From the NCBI GenBank assembly GCA_900467185.1, contig UBPA01000007.1, forward strand, positions 186,001 to 250,000: DNA of 64,000 bases. The letters run 5' to 3'. Source of the stretch: Hyphomicrobiales bacterium (GTDB lineage Bacteria; Pseudomonadota; Alphaproteobacteria; Rhizobiales; Rhizobiaceae). The translations under genes were made by a program, and so were the position numbers. Of this stretch, positions 1-8,783 are shown piece after piece. The number at the start of each line of letters is the position of its first letter. Positions within the stretch are counted from its first letter, which is position 1. The notes under the pieces were generated by a model. That model did not search any database. It was given only the letters and a program-made list of their open reading frames with translations, and was not told where the DNA came from.

Positions 1-211
1 GCACGATGACGCGTTCGGCGTCGCGATTGTACACGAGCTCGTTGGCCGACAGAACCATCTTGGCGTCGTCGGGCAGCTTCGGCGCAAGCGTGGTCGGCGC
101 CGACTGAGCGAAGGCCGAACCGGGCGCGCCGGGGGATACGGAAAGGCATGCAACGCTGGAAAGCAGTATGGCCGCCAGTAGCCTTGTATGATTGCGGTCA
201 CAGCCCGCCAC
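1..211 (-). CDS. lptD: LPS-assembly protein LptD, N-terminal fragment (cut by window edge)
   Basis: Only the first 70 codons are present; the gene runs off the left edge. LptD is the outer membrane beta-barrel that inserts LPS into the outer leaflet. The fragment shows a hydrophobic signal peptide ending near AFAQS, then a short linker and LSANELVYNRDAERVIV, which resembles the start of the LptD periplasmic OstA domain. The start is a GTG whose G is also the last base of the lptG stop codon (TAGTG overlap), so lptF-lptG-lptD read as one minus-strand operon. The assignment rests on the short N-terminal match plus the neighbours; the barrel is not visible here. Confidence 0.8.
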   Translation of the reverse strand, partial: MAGCDRNHTRLLAAILLSSVACLSVSPGAPGSAFAQSAPTTLAPKLPDDAKMVLSANELVYNRDAERVIV

Positions 212-1287
212 TAGCCATCCTCCTGATGCAACAAAATCGTGGACCCCAGCGCCATCGCGACAACAACCGGCAACCAGGCTGCAACGAACGGAGGCAAGAT
301 GCCGCTGCTCCCGAATGCTCTGACCAGCACGGTCACGACATAAAGCACGAAGCCTGCCAGGATTCCACCGAGAATTACCGAGCGCGATTGGTGGAAGCGG
401 CTGAATTTCAGCGACACGCTTGCGGCAATCAGCGTCATGGCGACGAGAAGAAGCGGCAGGGACAACAGCGAATGAAGCTGGGTCTGCATGCCATAGGTCG
501 GAAACCCGAAGGATTTCGCGATCGAAATCTTATGGGGCAGTTCGAAAAACGGAATGGATTCAGCTTTGTCCAGCGATTCCTGAACGAATTCCGCCCGCAG
601 ATTGGTCGGAAGTCGTGCCGTTTCGAAACGCTTCGGCAGCACGCCGTTGCGCGTCTCGGTCACCCCGTTCAGCAACCAGTAACCATCTTCGAGTTTTGCG
701 TTCTGCGCATCCTGTCGGAAGACGATGCGGCCCTGCTTGTCGAGGTGGATCACCGTGACGGTGACGAGCGTCCGGCCATCGTCCTGAACGGAGCGGGCGC
801 CGATGATGCTGTCGTCGTCGCCATAGATCTGGCGCAGCCACGGAATGGTCTTGGAGCCGCGCGAGGACGAGCTTCCCCAGTTGGTCTCCAGAAGCTCGGC
901 ACTGCGCGACCCCCAGGCGGCGATCGGGTTGAGGATGGCGACGGCCAGCGCGCCGAAGATGAGGGCGCCGAGCACGAAGGGCTGCAGAAACTGCCAGGCC
1001 GAGATGCCGGCCGCCCGCGTCACGACCAGCTCGTAGCGGCGGTTGAGCGCGATCAGCGTCACCATGCCGGCAAACAGCGCGATGAAGGGCACGGTCTGCT
1101 GCATGATCATGGGAATGCGCATCGCGGTCATCAGCAGCGCGCCGCCGAGCGAGTAGCCCGGCAGGTTCGACATGCGGTTGGAGAGTTCGCTGAAATCGAT
1201 GATGAAGACGAGCGAGAACACGCCGATGAGGAACCAGCCGATCGTCACCATAAAGCGGCGGAAGAAGTAGATCTTGAGCGTGCTCAT
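211..1287 (-). CDS. lptG: LPS export ABC transporter permease LptG
   Basis: A 358-residue inner membrane permease that with LptF and the ATPase LptB extracts LPS from the inner membrane and passes it to LptC/LptA. It has the YjgP/YjgQ layout: three N-terminal membrane segments (about residues 12-33, 50-75, 95-120), a periplasmic beta-jellyroll region, and three C-terminal segments (about 272-352). The conserved RRYELVVTRAAGISAWQFL coupling-helix region follows the second membrane segment. It starts 4 bases after the lptF stop and overlaps the lptD start by one base, so translation is probably coupled. Length is normal for the family. Confidence 0.93.
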   Translation of the reverse strand: MSTLKIYFFRRFMVTIGWFLIGVFSLVFIIDFSELSNRMSNLPGYSLGGALLMTAMRIPMIMQQTVPFIALFAGMVTLIALNRRYELVVTRAAGISAWQFLQPFVLGALIFGALAVAILNPIAAWGSRSAELLETNWGSSSSRGSKTIPWLRQIYGDDDSIIGARSVQDDGRTLVTVTVIHLDKQGRIVFRQDAQNAKLEDGYWLLNGVTETRNGVLPKRFETARLPTNLRAEFVQESLDKAESIPFFELPHKISIAKSFGFPTYGMQTQLHSLLSLPLLLVAMTLIAASVSLKFSRFHQSRSVILGGILAGFVLYVVTVLVRAFGSSGILPPFVAAWLPVVVAMALGSTILLHQEDG

Positions 1288-1291
1288 CGGA

Positions 1292-2461
1292 TCAGCGCGC
1301 CTCCCGGTCGGAATTGCCGAACCGCAGCAGGCGGATCCGGCCGGTCAGGTCGGCGAATTTTTCCTGCAGGGTCTTGGGAATGACAAGCCGCTTGTTGCTC
1401 GCCAGCTGGCGAATGCACAGGAAGGTCGTGATGGCGGGAATGACGTACATCAGCGGCACGAAGAACTGTTCTTCCTCCGCCCCGTTCGCCGCATAGAAGG
1501 TCATCCAGCGGAACAGCAGCATCAGCAGCAGGGCAGTCGCCGTCGGGTGCAGGCGGGCTTCGCGGTGCGAGCGCGCGTCGCTGCTGACCACGAGGCCGAT
1601 GAGCGCGAAGATGATCGGGAACGTCCACTCCGTCAGCCGCCGGTGCAGCTCGGCGACATAGGTCTGCGGACGGCGCTGGTAGTTGCTGTCTTCCGGGTCG
1701 GGGTGAAGCAGCGTGAAGAGATCCTGGTCCTGGGCGCGCAGGGTTGCAGCGCCCACCTTGCGGGTCATCTCGGTGAGGTCGAAGGCGTAGCTGTCGAACT
1801 TGATGATGGAGACGCCGCCATCCGGCAGCTTCCGATGCACTTCGCCGTCCTTCATCACCAGCGCGGAACTCGCCTCGTCCACCGCGCCTTCGCGGGCGTA
1901 ATAGACGAACTCGACGTTCGGATCGCGCGAATCACCGACGAAGATGCCGGTGAGCACGCCGCCGCCGCGCCGGCCGCCGATCTGGATGTAGAGCCCGTCG
2001 GCGATCTTGCGGAAGGTGTTCTCCTGCACGACCGAGGAGAGAAGGTCGGCATTGGCGCTCGCGATCATCTGGCGCACTTCCTGGCGCACCACAGGCTCCA
2101 CGAAATTGTCCACGGTGAAGGAGACGGCGCTGACCGCGAGCGCCAGTCCGAGAATCGGCCGCAGGATGATGCCGCGGCTGCCGCCTGCCGATTCGATCAC
2201 CGTCAGTTCCGAATCGTTGTTCATCGTCGCCAGGGCCTGCGTGATGCCGATGGCGAGCGCGAACGGCAGGACGAGCGGAATGACGGTCGGCAGAATGAGC
2301 GTCGCGAGCTGCACGAAGGCGCCGATCGACTGACCGGTGTCGGTCACCAGATTGATGCGCTGCAGGGCCTGCGTGGTCCAGATGATGCCGAGGACCGGCA
2401 GCAGTGCCGACAGGAACATCTGCACGACACGCCGCAGAATATAGCTTTGGAGAATGGTCAT
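1292..2461 (-). CDS. lptF: LPS export ABC transporter permease LptF
   Basis: This 389-residue protein is the partner permease of LptG in the LptB2FG exporter. The ATG at 2461 gives MTILQSYILRRVVQMFLSAL, the usual LptF beginning. The open frame continues about 115 codons further upstream, but that stretch is low-complexity and not LptF-like. N-terminal membrane segments, a region with NNDSELTVIESAGGSRG (the coupling helix), a periplasmic domain and C-terminal membrane segments are all visible. It is the first gene of the lptF-lptG-lptD operon and is divergent from pepA, as in other Rhizobiales as far as I recall. Confidence 0.92.
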   Translation of the reverse strand: MTILQSYILRRVVQMFLSALLPVLGIIWTTQALQRINLVTDTGQSIGAFVQLATLILPTVIPLVLPFALAIGITQALATMNNDSELTVIESAGGSRGIILRPILGLALAVSAVSFTVDNFVEPVVRQEVRQMIASANADLLSSVVQENTFRKIADGLYIQIGGRRGGGVLTGIFVGDSRDPNVEFVYYAREGAVDEASSALVMKDGEVHRKLPDGGVSIIKFDSYAFDLTEMTRKVGAATLRAQDQDLFTLLHPDPEDSNYQRRPQTYVAELHRRLTEWTFPIIFALIGLVVSSDARSHREARLHPTATALLLMLLFRWMTFYAANGAEEEQFFVPLMYVIPAITTFLCIRQLASNKRLVIPKTLQEKFADLTGRIRLLRFGNSDREAR

Positions 2462-2860
2462 CGCAGCCTGTTCCGGGCGCATGCCAGCGCGGACGGGTCC
2501 GTCCGGCGGGCTGCTCTGGCGCACGAGCGCTGTTGGGCTTTGATCATCATCGGTATCGCAGTAGCCAAGTTGCTGAGGGCCCGCAACGCTCAGGCTGTCA
2601 TCGATGTCTAGATTTTCCCATTTGGTGTCTTTTTGGTGACGCATCGATCCGATCGCGCGGCGCGGACCGAACGGCGATTTCTCCAGCCCGCGCGACGGGC
2701 AGGGCGAAAGGTCCGCGGGTTTTGCTTGGCGTTTGCGTTGCGTCACGCTACGTCGGTGGACAAGACGCGATGAACCATGGACGACGTCGTGCCTGTGGAA
2801 AAACATGCTTTAAAGACGCTGCCCCGGGGACGTCCGGGCGGCGGAAGGATCGGAGCGAAA
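2462..2860. other. Divergent lptF/pepA intergenic region
   Basis: About 400 bases lie between the chosen lptF and pepA starts and should hold both promoters. Frames are open into it from both genes, but the translations look like non-coding GC-rich sequence. A locally AT-richer stretch at about 2600-2640 (around attttcccatttgg) is the most promoter-like part. I see no clear -35/-10 pair, repeat or small gene. Confidence 0.5.
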
Positions 2861-4348
2861 ATGGCCGGAATGTTCGAGATTGTCTTCAAGGAGCAGCGCA
2901 AGAAGACGGAAGGCACCGTGCTGTGCCTGGTGGCTGCCGAGCACGAGGCCGCGGGTGCGGCGACGGTCGACCCCTCGGGCGTCATCGCGCGGGCGGCCAA
3001 GACCGGAAAGTTCAAGGCGCGCGCCCTCTCGACGCTCGATATTCTTGCCCCCGAGGGCTCGCCAGCCGACCGCATCTTCCTGCTCGGTCTCGGCGATCCC
3101 AAGGCGCAGACGGCGCATGACTGGCTGAAGGCCGGGGGTACCGCGGCCGCCAAGCTGCGCGGCGCGGGCGACGCCACCGTGTTTCTGGACGCGCCGGGCG
3201 TCGAGATCACGCCGCGTGCGGCCGCCGATTTCGCGCTCGGCATGGAGCTGAACGCCTACCGCTTCGACAGCTACAAGACGAAGAAGAAGCCGGACGAGGA
3301 GCCGACGCCGCAGCGCACGAAGGTGACGATCGTCACCGCGATCGCCGACGCGGCGAAAAAGGGACTGGCGCTCTCGGAAGCCGTCTCCGAAGGCGTCTTC
3401 ATCGCCCGCGACCTCGTCAACGAGCCGCCGAACGTGCTCGGGCCCATCGAATTCGCCGCCAAGGCCAAGGCGCTCGAAGAGCTCGGCGTCGAGGTCGAGA
3501 TCCTCGGCGAAAGCGAAATGAAGGACCTCGGCATGGGCGCGCTTCTCAGCGTCGCGCAAGGCTCCGCCCGTCCGCCGCGCCTCGTGGTCATGCGCTGGAA
3601 CGGCGGCGCGAAGAAGGAAAAGCCCGTCGCCTTCATCGGCAAGGGCGTCGTGTTCGATTCGGGCGGTATCTCCATCAAGCCGGGTGCCGGCATGGAGGAC
3701 ATGAAGGGCGACATGGGTGGAGCCGCCGCGGTGACGGGCCTGATGCACGTGCTCGCCGCGCGCAAGGCCAAGGCGAACGTCGTCGGCATCATCGGCCTCG
3801 TCGAGAACATGCCGGACGGCAATGCCTATCGTCCGGGCGATATCGTCACCTCCATGTCTGGGCAGACGATTGAGATCATCAACACCGACGCCGAGGGCCG
3901 CCTCGTGCTGTGCGATGCGCTCTGGTATTGCAACGAGCGCTTCCAGCCGCGCTTCATGATCAACCTCGCCACGCTGACGGGGGCGATCCTGGTCGCGCTC
4001 GGCGGCCACCAGGCTGGCTTGTTCTGCAACGACGACACGCTTGCCGGCGAGATCACGCAGGCGGGTCTCGTGACGCAGGAGCGCGTCTGGCGCATGCCGC
4101 TCGGCCCGGAATACGACAAGATGATCGACAGCAAGTTCGCCGATATGAAGAACACCGGCGGCCGGCATGCGGGCTCGATCACCGCGGCGCAGTTCCTCAA
4201 GCGCTTCGTCAAGGATACGCCTTGGGCACACCTCGACATCGCCGGCACGGCCATGGGCTCGCCGAACGACGAGATCAACCAGTCATGGGCGTCCGGTTAC
4301 GGCGTTCGCCTGCTGAACGAGCTGGTGCGCGCGCACTACGAAAGCTGA
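2861..4348 (+). CDS. pepA: Leucyl aminopeptidase (M17)
   Basis: A 495-residue cytosolic di-metal exopeptidase that removes N-terminal residues, preferably leucine. The M17 signature [10 protein letters not shown] is at residues 341-350, and the metal-binding [15 protein letters not shown] stretch lies upstream, with [11 protein letters not shown] following. The ATG at 2861 has a GGAG ribosome-binding site 6 bases upstream and gives the usual length of about 495-500; the longer open frame from 2777 adds 28 residues without family features. holC follows closely on the same strand. PepA can also be a DNA-binding protein in enterobacteria; nothing here addresses that. Confidence 0.95.
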   Translation: MAGMFEIVFKEQRKKTEGTVLCLVAAEHEAAGAATVDPSGVIARAAKTGKFKARALSTLDILAPEGSPADRIFLLGLGDPKAQTAHDWLKAGGTAAAKLRGAGDATVFLDAPGVEITPRAAADFALGMELNAYRFDSYKTKKKPDEEPTPQRTKVTIVTAIADAAKKGLALSEAVSEGVFIARDLVNEPPNVLGPIEFAAKAKALEELGVEVEILGESEMKDLGMGALLSVAQGSARPPRLVVMRWNGGAKKEKPVAFIGKGVVFDSGGISIKPGAGMEDMKGDMGGAAAVTGLMHVLAARKAKANVVGIIGLVENMPDGNAYRPGDIVTSMSGQTIEIINTDAEGRLVLCDALWYCNERFQPRFMINLATLTGAILVALGGHQAGLFCNDDTLAGEITQAGLVTQERVWRMPLGPEYDKMIDSKFADMKNTGGRHAGSITAAQFLKRFVKDTPWAHLDIAGTAMGSPNDEINQSWASGYGVRLLNELVRAHYES

Positions 4349-4377
4349 GCGACCTTTTGAAAGGCATGGAGCCCGAC

Positions 4378-4839
4378 GTGACGGACATCCTGTTCTACCA
4401 CCTGACCGAATCGAAGCTGGAGGACGCCCTGCCGCCGCTGGTCGACAAGAGTGTCGAGCGCGGCTGGCGGGTCGTCGTCCAGACGGCCGATGCGGACCGG
4501 CGCGACAGGCTGGACGATCACCTCTGGACGTGGCGGGAGGACAGCTTTCTCCCGCATGCCACCGACGACGGCCCGCATGCGGCGGTGTCGCCGGAAAACC
4601 AGCCGGTGCTGCTGACCACGGGCGCCGGCAACGCCAACAACGCGACCGTCCGCTTTCTCGTGGACGGCGCGGTGCCCCCGGATCTTGCGTCCTACGACCG
4701 CGTCGTCTTCATGTTCGATGGCTACGACCAGCCGCAGCTCGAAGGCGCGCGCGCCCAGTGGAAACGGCTGAAGGGCGAGGGCCACGCGCTGACCTACTGG
4801 CAGCAGAGCAGCGAGGGTCGGTGGGAGAAGAAAGCATGA
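4378..4839 (+). CDS. holC: DNA polymerase III subunit chi
   Basis: A 153-residue chi subunit of the clamp-loader complex, which links the replisome to SSB. The N-terminus TDILFYHL and the motifs RGWRVVVQT, LDDHLWTW, FLPH and the C-terminal W..LK/YWQQ region are typical of HolC. The GTG at 4378 is preferred: GGAG ends 6 bases upstream, whereas the in-frame ATG at 4366 has its AAAGG only one base away. It follows pepA by about 30 bases and its stop overlaps the next ATG (ATGA), so pepA-holC-osmC are likely co-transcribed. Confidence 0.88.
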   Translation: MTDILFYHLTESKLEDALPPLVDKSVERGWRVVVQTADADRRDRLDDHLWTWREDSFLPHATDDGPHAAVSPENQPVLLTTGAGNANNATVRFLVDGAVPPDLASYDRVVFMFDGYDQPQLEGARAQWKRLKGEGHALTYWQQSSEGRWEKKA

Positions 4840-5276
4840 CGGACGCCGGGACGCCGCCGCTCAAGGCCCGAACCCGACCGACGGGCGTGACCGCAAGCGT
4901 CGGCCGCACGGGCTTTCCGCATCTGACCAGTGTCACGGGCGGCACGCTCGACATCGTCACCGGCGCCTCGCAGCCCGGCTTCAACCCCATCGATCTCCTC
5001 TATGCCTCGCTGTCCGCCTGCCTCGTGCTCAGCGCCCGCATCGCCGCCAGCCGCATGGGCATCCTTGCCGGCCTGACCGATATTCGGGCAGATGTCACGG
5101 GCGAGAAAACCAAGGACGAACCGAGCAGAATCATCCGCTTCGACATCGTGTTCACGTTTACGGGCGATCTGGATGCAGACACGCGCCGGCATCTGGCAGA
5201 GGCGGCGGAAGAGATCTGCACCGTCAGCAACACGCTGAAAGGTGATGCTTTGTTCGACATTCGAGTCGCGGACTGA
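4836..5276 (+). CDS. OsmC family peroxiredoxin-like protein
   Basis: A 146-residue OsmC/Ohr-superfamily protein. Members reduce organic hydroperoxides with two cysteines, though many family members have no proven substrate. The two expected cysteines are visible: one in SACLVLS on the central helix and one in EEICTVSNTL near the C-terminus. The core GFNPIDLLYASLSAC also matches the family. The ATG overlaps the holC stop by 4 bases. Nothing in the sequence separates OsmC proper from OsmC-like YhfA-type proteins, so no symbol is given. Confidence 0.85.
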   Translation: MTDAGTPPLKARTRPTGVTASVGRTGFPHLTSVTGGTLDIVTGASQPGFNPIDLLYASLSACLVLSARIAASRMGILAGLTDIRADVTGEKTKDEPSRIIRFDIVFTFTGDLDADTRRHLAEAAEEICTVSNTLKGDALFDIRVAD

Positions 5277-5346
5277 GCGGCGCGGCTTTGTCGGGACTTC
5301 CGGCGTCTTCCGCGTGGACTATCCGCATCTCCACATCACCGACACG

Positions 5347-5370
5347 AAAACGGGCCGCTTTCGCGGCCCG
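5347..5370 (-). terminator. Rho-independent terminator for the 5397-6308 gene
   Basis: A perfect 8-bp GC stem (cgggccgc / gcggcccg) with a tttc loop. Read on the minus strand it is followed by four T residues, and it lies 27 bases past the stop of the membrane protein gene. Confidence 0.75.
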
Positions 5371-5396
5371 CTCCCTGTTCATCTCCGCGCGAAATC

Positions 5397-6308
5397 TTAG
5401 CGACGGATATAGAGGTTGTCGTCGTCGCGCTGGCGACCGCCAAGGGCTGCACCGATGCCAGCGCAGATGGCGCCGATGAGGAGCGACACGGCGCCGATGA
5501 GGGCGGTGGTGGCGCTCGCCTTGCGGGCGGTCTCTGCGGCGTCTGCCGCCGCGGTCTTGGCGTCCTCGATGCTCTTCAGCACGCTATCGACACGGCTGTT
5601 GGCGTCCGCTTCCGACAGGCCGGTGCGTGCCGCGATCAGCTGCGACAGATAGGTGCGGTCGCCTTCCGGAATCGTGCCGGTCGTCGCGCCGTTCATCAGG
5701 ATGCGCGAGACCTCAGAGGTCGCATCCGTGCCGTTTGGGCCCGTCTGCGCTGTGCGCGGATCGGCCGGGCGCAGCAGGGTATCGACGAAGTAGGACGTCG
5801 CATTGCCCGCACTGTCGGAGGTGGCTGCAGCGCCTGCCGTTGTGGCAACAGCCGTCCCGGTCAGCGAGGCCGCAGCCTGCACGCCGGTGCCGATGGTGGA
5901 GGAGACGACGGAGCCGAGCAGGCCGGCGGCGACCAGCGTCGCGGTCGCCCAGGCGAGAATGCCATGCGCGGTGTCGCGGAAGAACGCTTCGTCATTGTGG
6001 ATGCCGCTCCACTTGGTCCGCAGGCGCCCGGTCATGTAACCGCCGAAAGCGGAGGACAGCCACTGAACGATGATGAGCCAGACGGCCGCCGAAACCGCGA
6101 AGGTCGTGACCGAGGGGCCATCGCCGCCGAAGGGCGATGCAAGGCTGAGGCCGAGGCCGGAGCCGAGCAGGGTGAGAAGCAGGGTCAGTGCCGATGCAGC
6201 GACGGCGCCCGCGAAGATGGCGCCCCAGCTGACGGCGGATTTGGCGGATTCGGCCGAGGAGACGGACGCCGCCGCCGCGGGAATGGCGGCGGAGAGGGGC
6301 TTTGCCAT
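5397..6308 (-). CDS. Predicted membrane protein, unknown function, putatively stress-regulated
   Basis: A 303-residue protein I cannot assign to a characterised family. It has an Ala/Ser-rich N-terminus, then membrane segments at about residues 26-52, 66-88 and 118-140, a polar region of about 100 residues with predicted helix (about 170-265), and a last membrane segment near 268-292 followed by a charged tail. The start of the first segment (SWGAIFAGAVAA) resembles membrane proteins common in Rhizobiales that lack a known role. It follows a 25-residue membrane peptide by 9 bases, downstream of an EcfG-like promoter, so a general-stress-response role is inferred. A terminator follows. Confidence 0.75.
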   Translation of the reverse strand: MAKPLSAAIPAAAASVSSAESAKSAVSWGAIFAGAVAASALTLLLTLLGSGLGLSLASPFGGDGPSVTTFAVSAAVWLIIVQWLSSAFGGYMTGRLRTKWSGIHNDEAFFRDTAHGILAWATATLVAAGLLGSVVSSTIGTGVQAAASLTGTAVATTAGAAATSDSAGNATSYFVDTLLRPADPRTAQTGPNGTDATSEVSRILMNGATTGTIPEGDRTYLSQLIAARTGLSEADANSRVDSVLKSIEDAKTAAADAAETARKASATTALIGAVSLLIGAICAGIGAALGGRQRDDDNLYIRR

Positions 6309-6317
6309 CCGGATCTC

Positions 6318-6395
6318 CTAGCGCACGAACAGCATGATCAGGATGATGATCGGGATCGGAATCCCCAGCAGCCAGAGTAGAATTCCGCGACCCAT
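6318..6395 (-). CDS. 25-residue single-pass membrane peptide
   Basis: A short gene encoding 25 residues: MGRGILLWLLG, then a hydrophobic IPIPIII-type stretch, ending FVR. Nearly the whole chain could span a membrane, with positive residues at both ends. The ATG at 6395 has a strong AAGGAGAG ribosome-binding site about 6 bases upstream. It is 9 bases ahead of the larger membrane protein and downstream of the EcfG-type promoter. Similar very short hydrophobic peptides are annotated in rhizobia from memory, without function. Real translation is likely from the ribosome-binding site but unproven. Confidence 0.7.
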   Translation of the reverse strand: MGRGILLWLLGIPIPIIILIMLFVR

Positions 6396-6445
6396 GATGT
6401 CTCTCCTTGAATGGCCGGACACACGATCCGGCTTTGACGACCGTC

Positions 6446-6470
6446 AACGAGGCAAGGAGAGAAAAGTTCC
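6446..6470 (-). promoter_or_regulatory. EcfG (general stress response ECF sigma) type promoter
   Basis: On the minus strand the sequence reads GGAAC, 16 bases, CGTT (gttcc at 6466-6470, aacg at 6446-6449). This matches the alphaproteobacterial EcfG/RpoE2 consensus GGAAC-N16/17-CGTT. Transcription would begin near 6437, about 40 bases before the 25-residue peptide gene at 6395. The match is exact in both blocks and at a standard spacing; activity is inferred. Confidence 0.7.
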
Positions 6471-6547
6471 GAGGAATCAGGCGAAGGGCACACGGCTTCC
6501 GCCTGAAATGAAACGCTTTTTTAGCCGGGTGGCGAAAGCGGGCCGAA

Positions 6548-7963
6548 TCAGGCCTGCGTGCCGCCGACGGTCATGTCGTTCATGCGCAGGTGCGGCTGGC
6601 CGACGCCAACGGGCACCCACTGTCCGCCTTTGCCGCAATTGCCCATGCCGGTGTCGAGCTGCATATCGTTGCCGATCATGGTGATGCGCTTCATGGCATC
6701 CGGACCGTTGCCGATCAGCATGGCGCCCTTGACCGGCGCGCCGACCTTGCCGTTTTCGATCAGATAGGCCTCGGTGCAGCCGAACACGAACTTGCCGGAG
6801 GTGATGTCCACCTGGCCGCCGCCGAACGACACGGCATAGATGCCGCGTTTGACAGATGCGATGATCTCCTCGGGCGTCTTGTCGCCGGCCAGCATGTAGG
6901 TGTTGGTCATGCGGGGCATCGGCACGTGGGAGTAGGATTCGCGTCGGCCGTTGCCGGTGGCCTTCATGCCCATCAGGCGGGCATTCTGCCGGTCCTGCAT
7001 GTAGCCGACCAGCTTTCCGTCGTCGATCAGCACATTATAGGCCGACGGCGTGCCTTCGTCGTCCACGGTCAGCGATCCCCGGCGCTGCTCGATCGTCCCG
7101 TCATCCACCACGGTCACGCCCTTGGCCGCGACCTGCTCACCGATCAGGCCGGCGAAGGCGGAGGTCTTCTTGCGGTTGAAGTCGCCCTCGAGTCCGTGAC
7201 CGACGGCCTCGTGCAGCATCACGCCCGGCCAGCCCGACGACAGCACCACATCCATGGTGCCGGCCGGCGTGTCGATCGCCTCGAGATTGACGAGCGCTTG
7301 CCGCAGCGCCTCGTCGGCGCCGTAGCGCCAGGTCTCGCCGGTCATGAGGTCGCCGAAGCCACGCCGCCCGCCGAATCCGTAGGAGCCGCTTTCCTGCTTG
7401 TCACCGTCACCGACGACGACGGAAACATTGACCCGTGTCATGGGCCGGATGTCCTGCACATGCTCGCCGTCGGCGCGCAGGATATCCACCACCTGCCAGC
7501 TGGCGGCAATGGACGCCGTGACCTGCCGGACCTTCGGGTCTTTCGCTCTGACATAGGCGTCGATCTCCGACAGCAGCGCCACCTTCGCCTCGAAGCTCGG
7601 CTCGCCGATCGGGTTCTCATCCCCATAAAGCTTGCGATTGGTCTTCTGGGGTACGGCCGCATAGGTGCCGGCATAACCGCGCGTGACGGCGGACACCGCG
7701 TCCGACGCGCGCTTCAGCGCCGCGAGCGACAGATCGCCGGAATGGGCGTAGCCGACCGCTTCGCCGGCCACGGCCCGCAGGCCGAAACCCTGGTCCGTAT
7801 TGAAGCTCCCGCCCTTCAGGCGGCCATTGTCGAAGGAGAGCGATTCCGACTGGATGTGCTCCATGAACAGTTCGCCGTCGTCGGCGCCCTGCAGCGTCTC
7901 GGCAAGAATACGCCGGACCGCCGCCTCGTCGCCGTCGAACAGGGTGATGAGGTCGGTGTTCAT
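6548..7963 (-). CDS. tldD: Metalloprotease TldD
   Basis: A 471-residue member of the TldD/PmbA family. With TldE/PmbA it forms a heterodimeric zinc protease that processes microcins and degrades unfolded peptides. The metal-binding HEAVGH motif is at residues 251-256 in VMLHEAVGHGLEGDF. The C-terminal GNCGKGGQWVPVGVGQP is also typical. The ATG at 7963 is favoured over the in-frame GTG at 7972 because a GGAG lies 8 bases before it. A RIME-like repeat separates it from the upstream IalB-family gene on the same strand. Confidence 0.93.
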   Translation of the reverse strand: MNTDLITLFDGDEAAVRRILAETLQGADDGELFMEHIQSESLSFDNGRLKGGSFNTDQGFGLRAVAGEAVGYAHSGDLSLAALKRASDAVSAVTRGYAGTYAAVPQKTNRKLYGDENPIGEPSFEAKVALLSEIDAYVRAKDPKVRQVTASIAASWQVVDILRADGEHVQDIRPMTRVNVSVVVGDGDKQESGSYGFGGRRGFGDLMTGETWRYGADEALRQALVNLEAIDTPAGTMDVVLSSGWPGVMLHEAVGHGLEGDFNRKKTSAFAGLIGEQVAAKGVTVVDDGTIEQRRGSLTVDDEGTPSAYNVLIDDGKLVGYMQDRQNARLMGMKATGNGRRESYSHVPMPRMTNTYMLAGDKTPEEIIASVKRGIYAVSFGGGQVDITSGKFVFGCTEAYLIENGKVGAPVKGAMLIGNGPDAMKRITMIGNDMQLDTGMGNCGKGGQWVPVGVGQPHLRMNDMTVGGTQA

Positions 7964-8056
7964 GTCGGGCACTCCGTCAGCAAGGTGAAGCCGCTATGTA
8001 GGCACGCGCCGGGGGAGGGGCAAGGCATCTTTGGGGTGCGCGCATTCCGTCAGAAA

Positions 8057-8226
8057 GGAAAACCCTCTCTGGCCTGCCGGCCATCTCACCCACAAGGGGG
8101 AGAAGACCTGGGGCTGGCCGCTCGGCTCTTTAAGAGAGGCTTGAGGGAGAAGCTGCGCGCGATCCGCGAGTCCTCTCACCCCATGCGGGGGAGATGCCCG
8201 GCAGGGCAGAGAGGGTCTTGTTTTCT
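8057..8226. repeat. RIME-like palindromic intergenic repeat, diverged copy
   Basis: An element of about 170 bases with long imperfect inverted arms. The left arm reads ccctctctggcctgccgg, and the reverse complement of the right arm reads ccctctctgccctgccgg. Each arm folds on itself as well (catctcaccc.../gggggaga; ctcaccccatgcgggggag). The arms resemble the two better-matched RIME-type copies at 11921 and 37575 (shared CCTGCCGGC and CTCTC/CCCC blocks) but are clearly diverged. It lies between the IalB-family gene and tldD. Confidence 0.65.
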
Positions 8227-8252
8227 TACGTCTTCACAAACCCGCAGAAACC

Positions 8253-8783
8253 TCACGGCAACGCGTCATACCCCTCGCCAAATCCCTTGAGATCGACGGG
8301 AATACCAATGCCCTCTTCCGGCGACTGGAAGACGATGAAGGTCGCCGTCGCGCCCGAGCGGAAGGTCTTCAGCAGCTCTTCCTCCAGCACCACCTCGGCA
8401 TAGCAGCCGTCGGAGAAGCAGCGCACGAAATAGGCGCGTCCGATATCCTTGCCGTCGACGTTCAGCCCGAGACCGTTCGGCAACAGCACGCCCAGCGGTG
8501 CGAGGACGCGCAGGATCTTCGCTTTGCGGTCGGCGGTCTTCAGGACCACCACCGACAGACCGACCTCCGGCCGGTCCTCGGCGATCACGTTCTGCATCAG
8601 CGCGCACTGTTCGGCCGAAGCGCCGGCCGGCTGGTCGCAGACGATGGACCAGGCGCCATGGTTCGACTTGACGGTGCCGGGGGCCGCAGGCGTCTGCTGC
8701 TGAGCGACAGCCGCGACGGGCAGAAGCGCCAGAGCCATGGCGGCTCCGATGATCGACGGGCGAAAAAGCAGGGACAGGCCCAT
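8253..8783 (-). CDS. Invasion-associated locus B (IalB) family exported protein
   Basis: A 176-residue exported protein with a signal peptide (LLFRPSIIG... to AVAQQQ, about residues 1-26). It then has the IalB-family core: WSIVCDQ, EQCALMQ, VRCFSDGCYAEV and a C-terminal LKGFGEGYDAL. The four cysteines fit two disulfides. IalB was named for erythrocyte invasion in Bartonella; homologues occur widely in non-invasive rhizobia, so no virulence role should be read into it. The ATG at 8783 has GAGG 6 bases upstream; the longer open frame from 8918 adds unrelated sequence. In rhizobia this family often lies between tldD and ctaC, as here. Confidence 0.85.
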   Translation of the reverse strand: MGLSLLFRPSIIGAAMALALLPVAAVAQQQTPAAPGTVKSNHGAWSIVCDQPAGASAEQCALMQNVIAEDRPEVGLSVVVLKTADRKAKILRVLAPLGVLLPNGLGLNVDGKDIGRAYFVRCFSDGCYAEVVLEEELLKTFRSGATATFIVFQSPEEGIGIPVDLKGFGEGYDALP

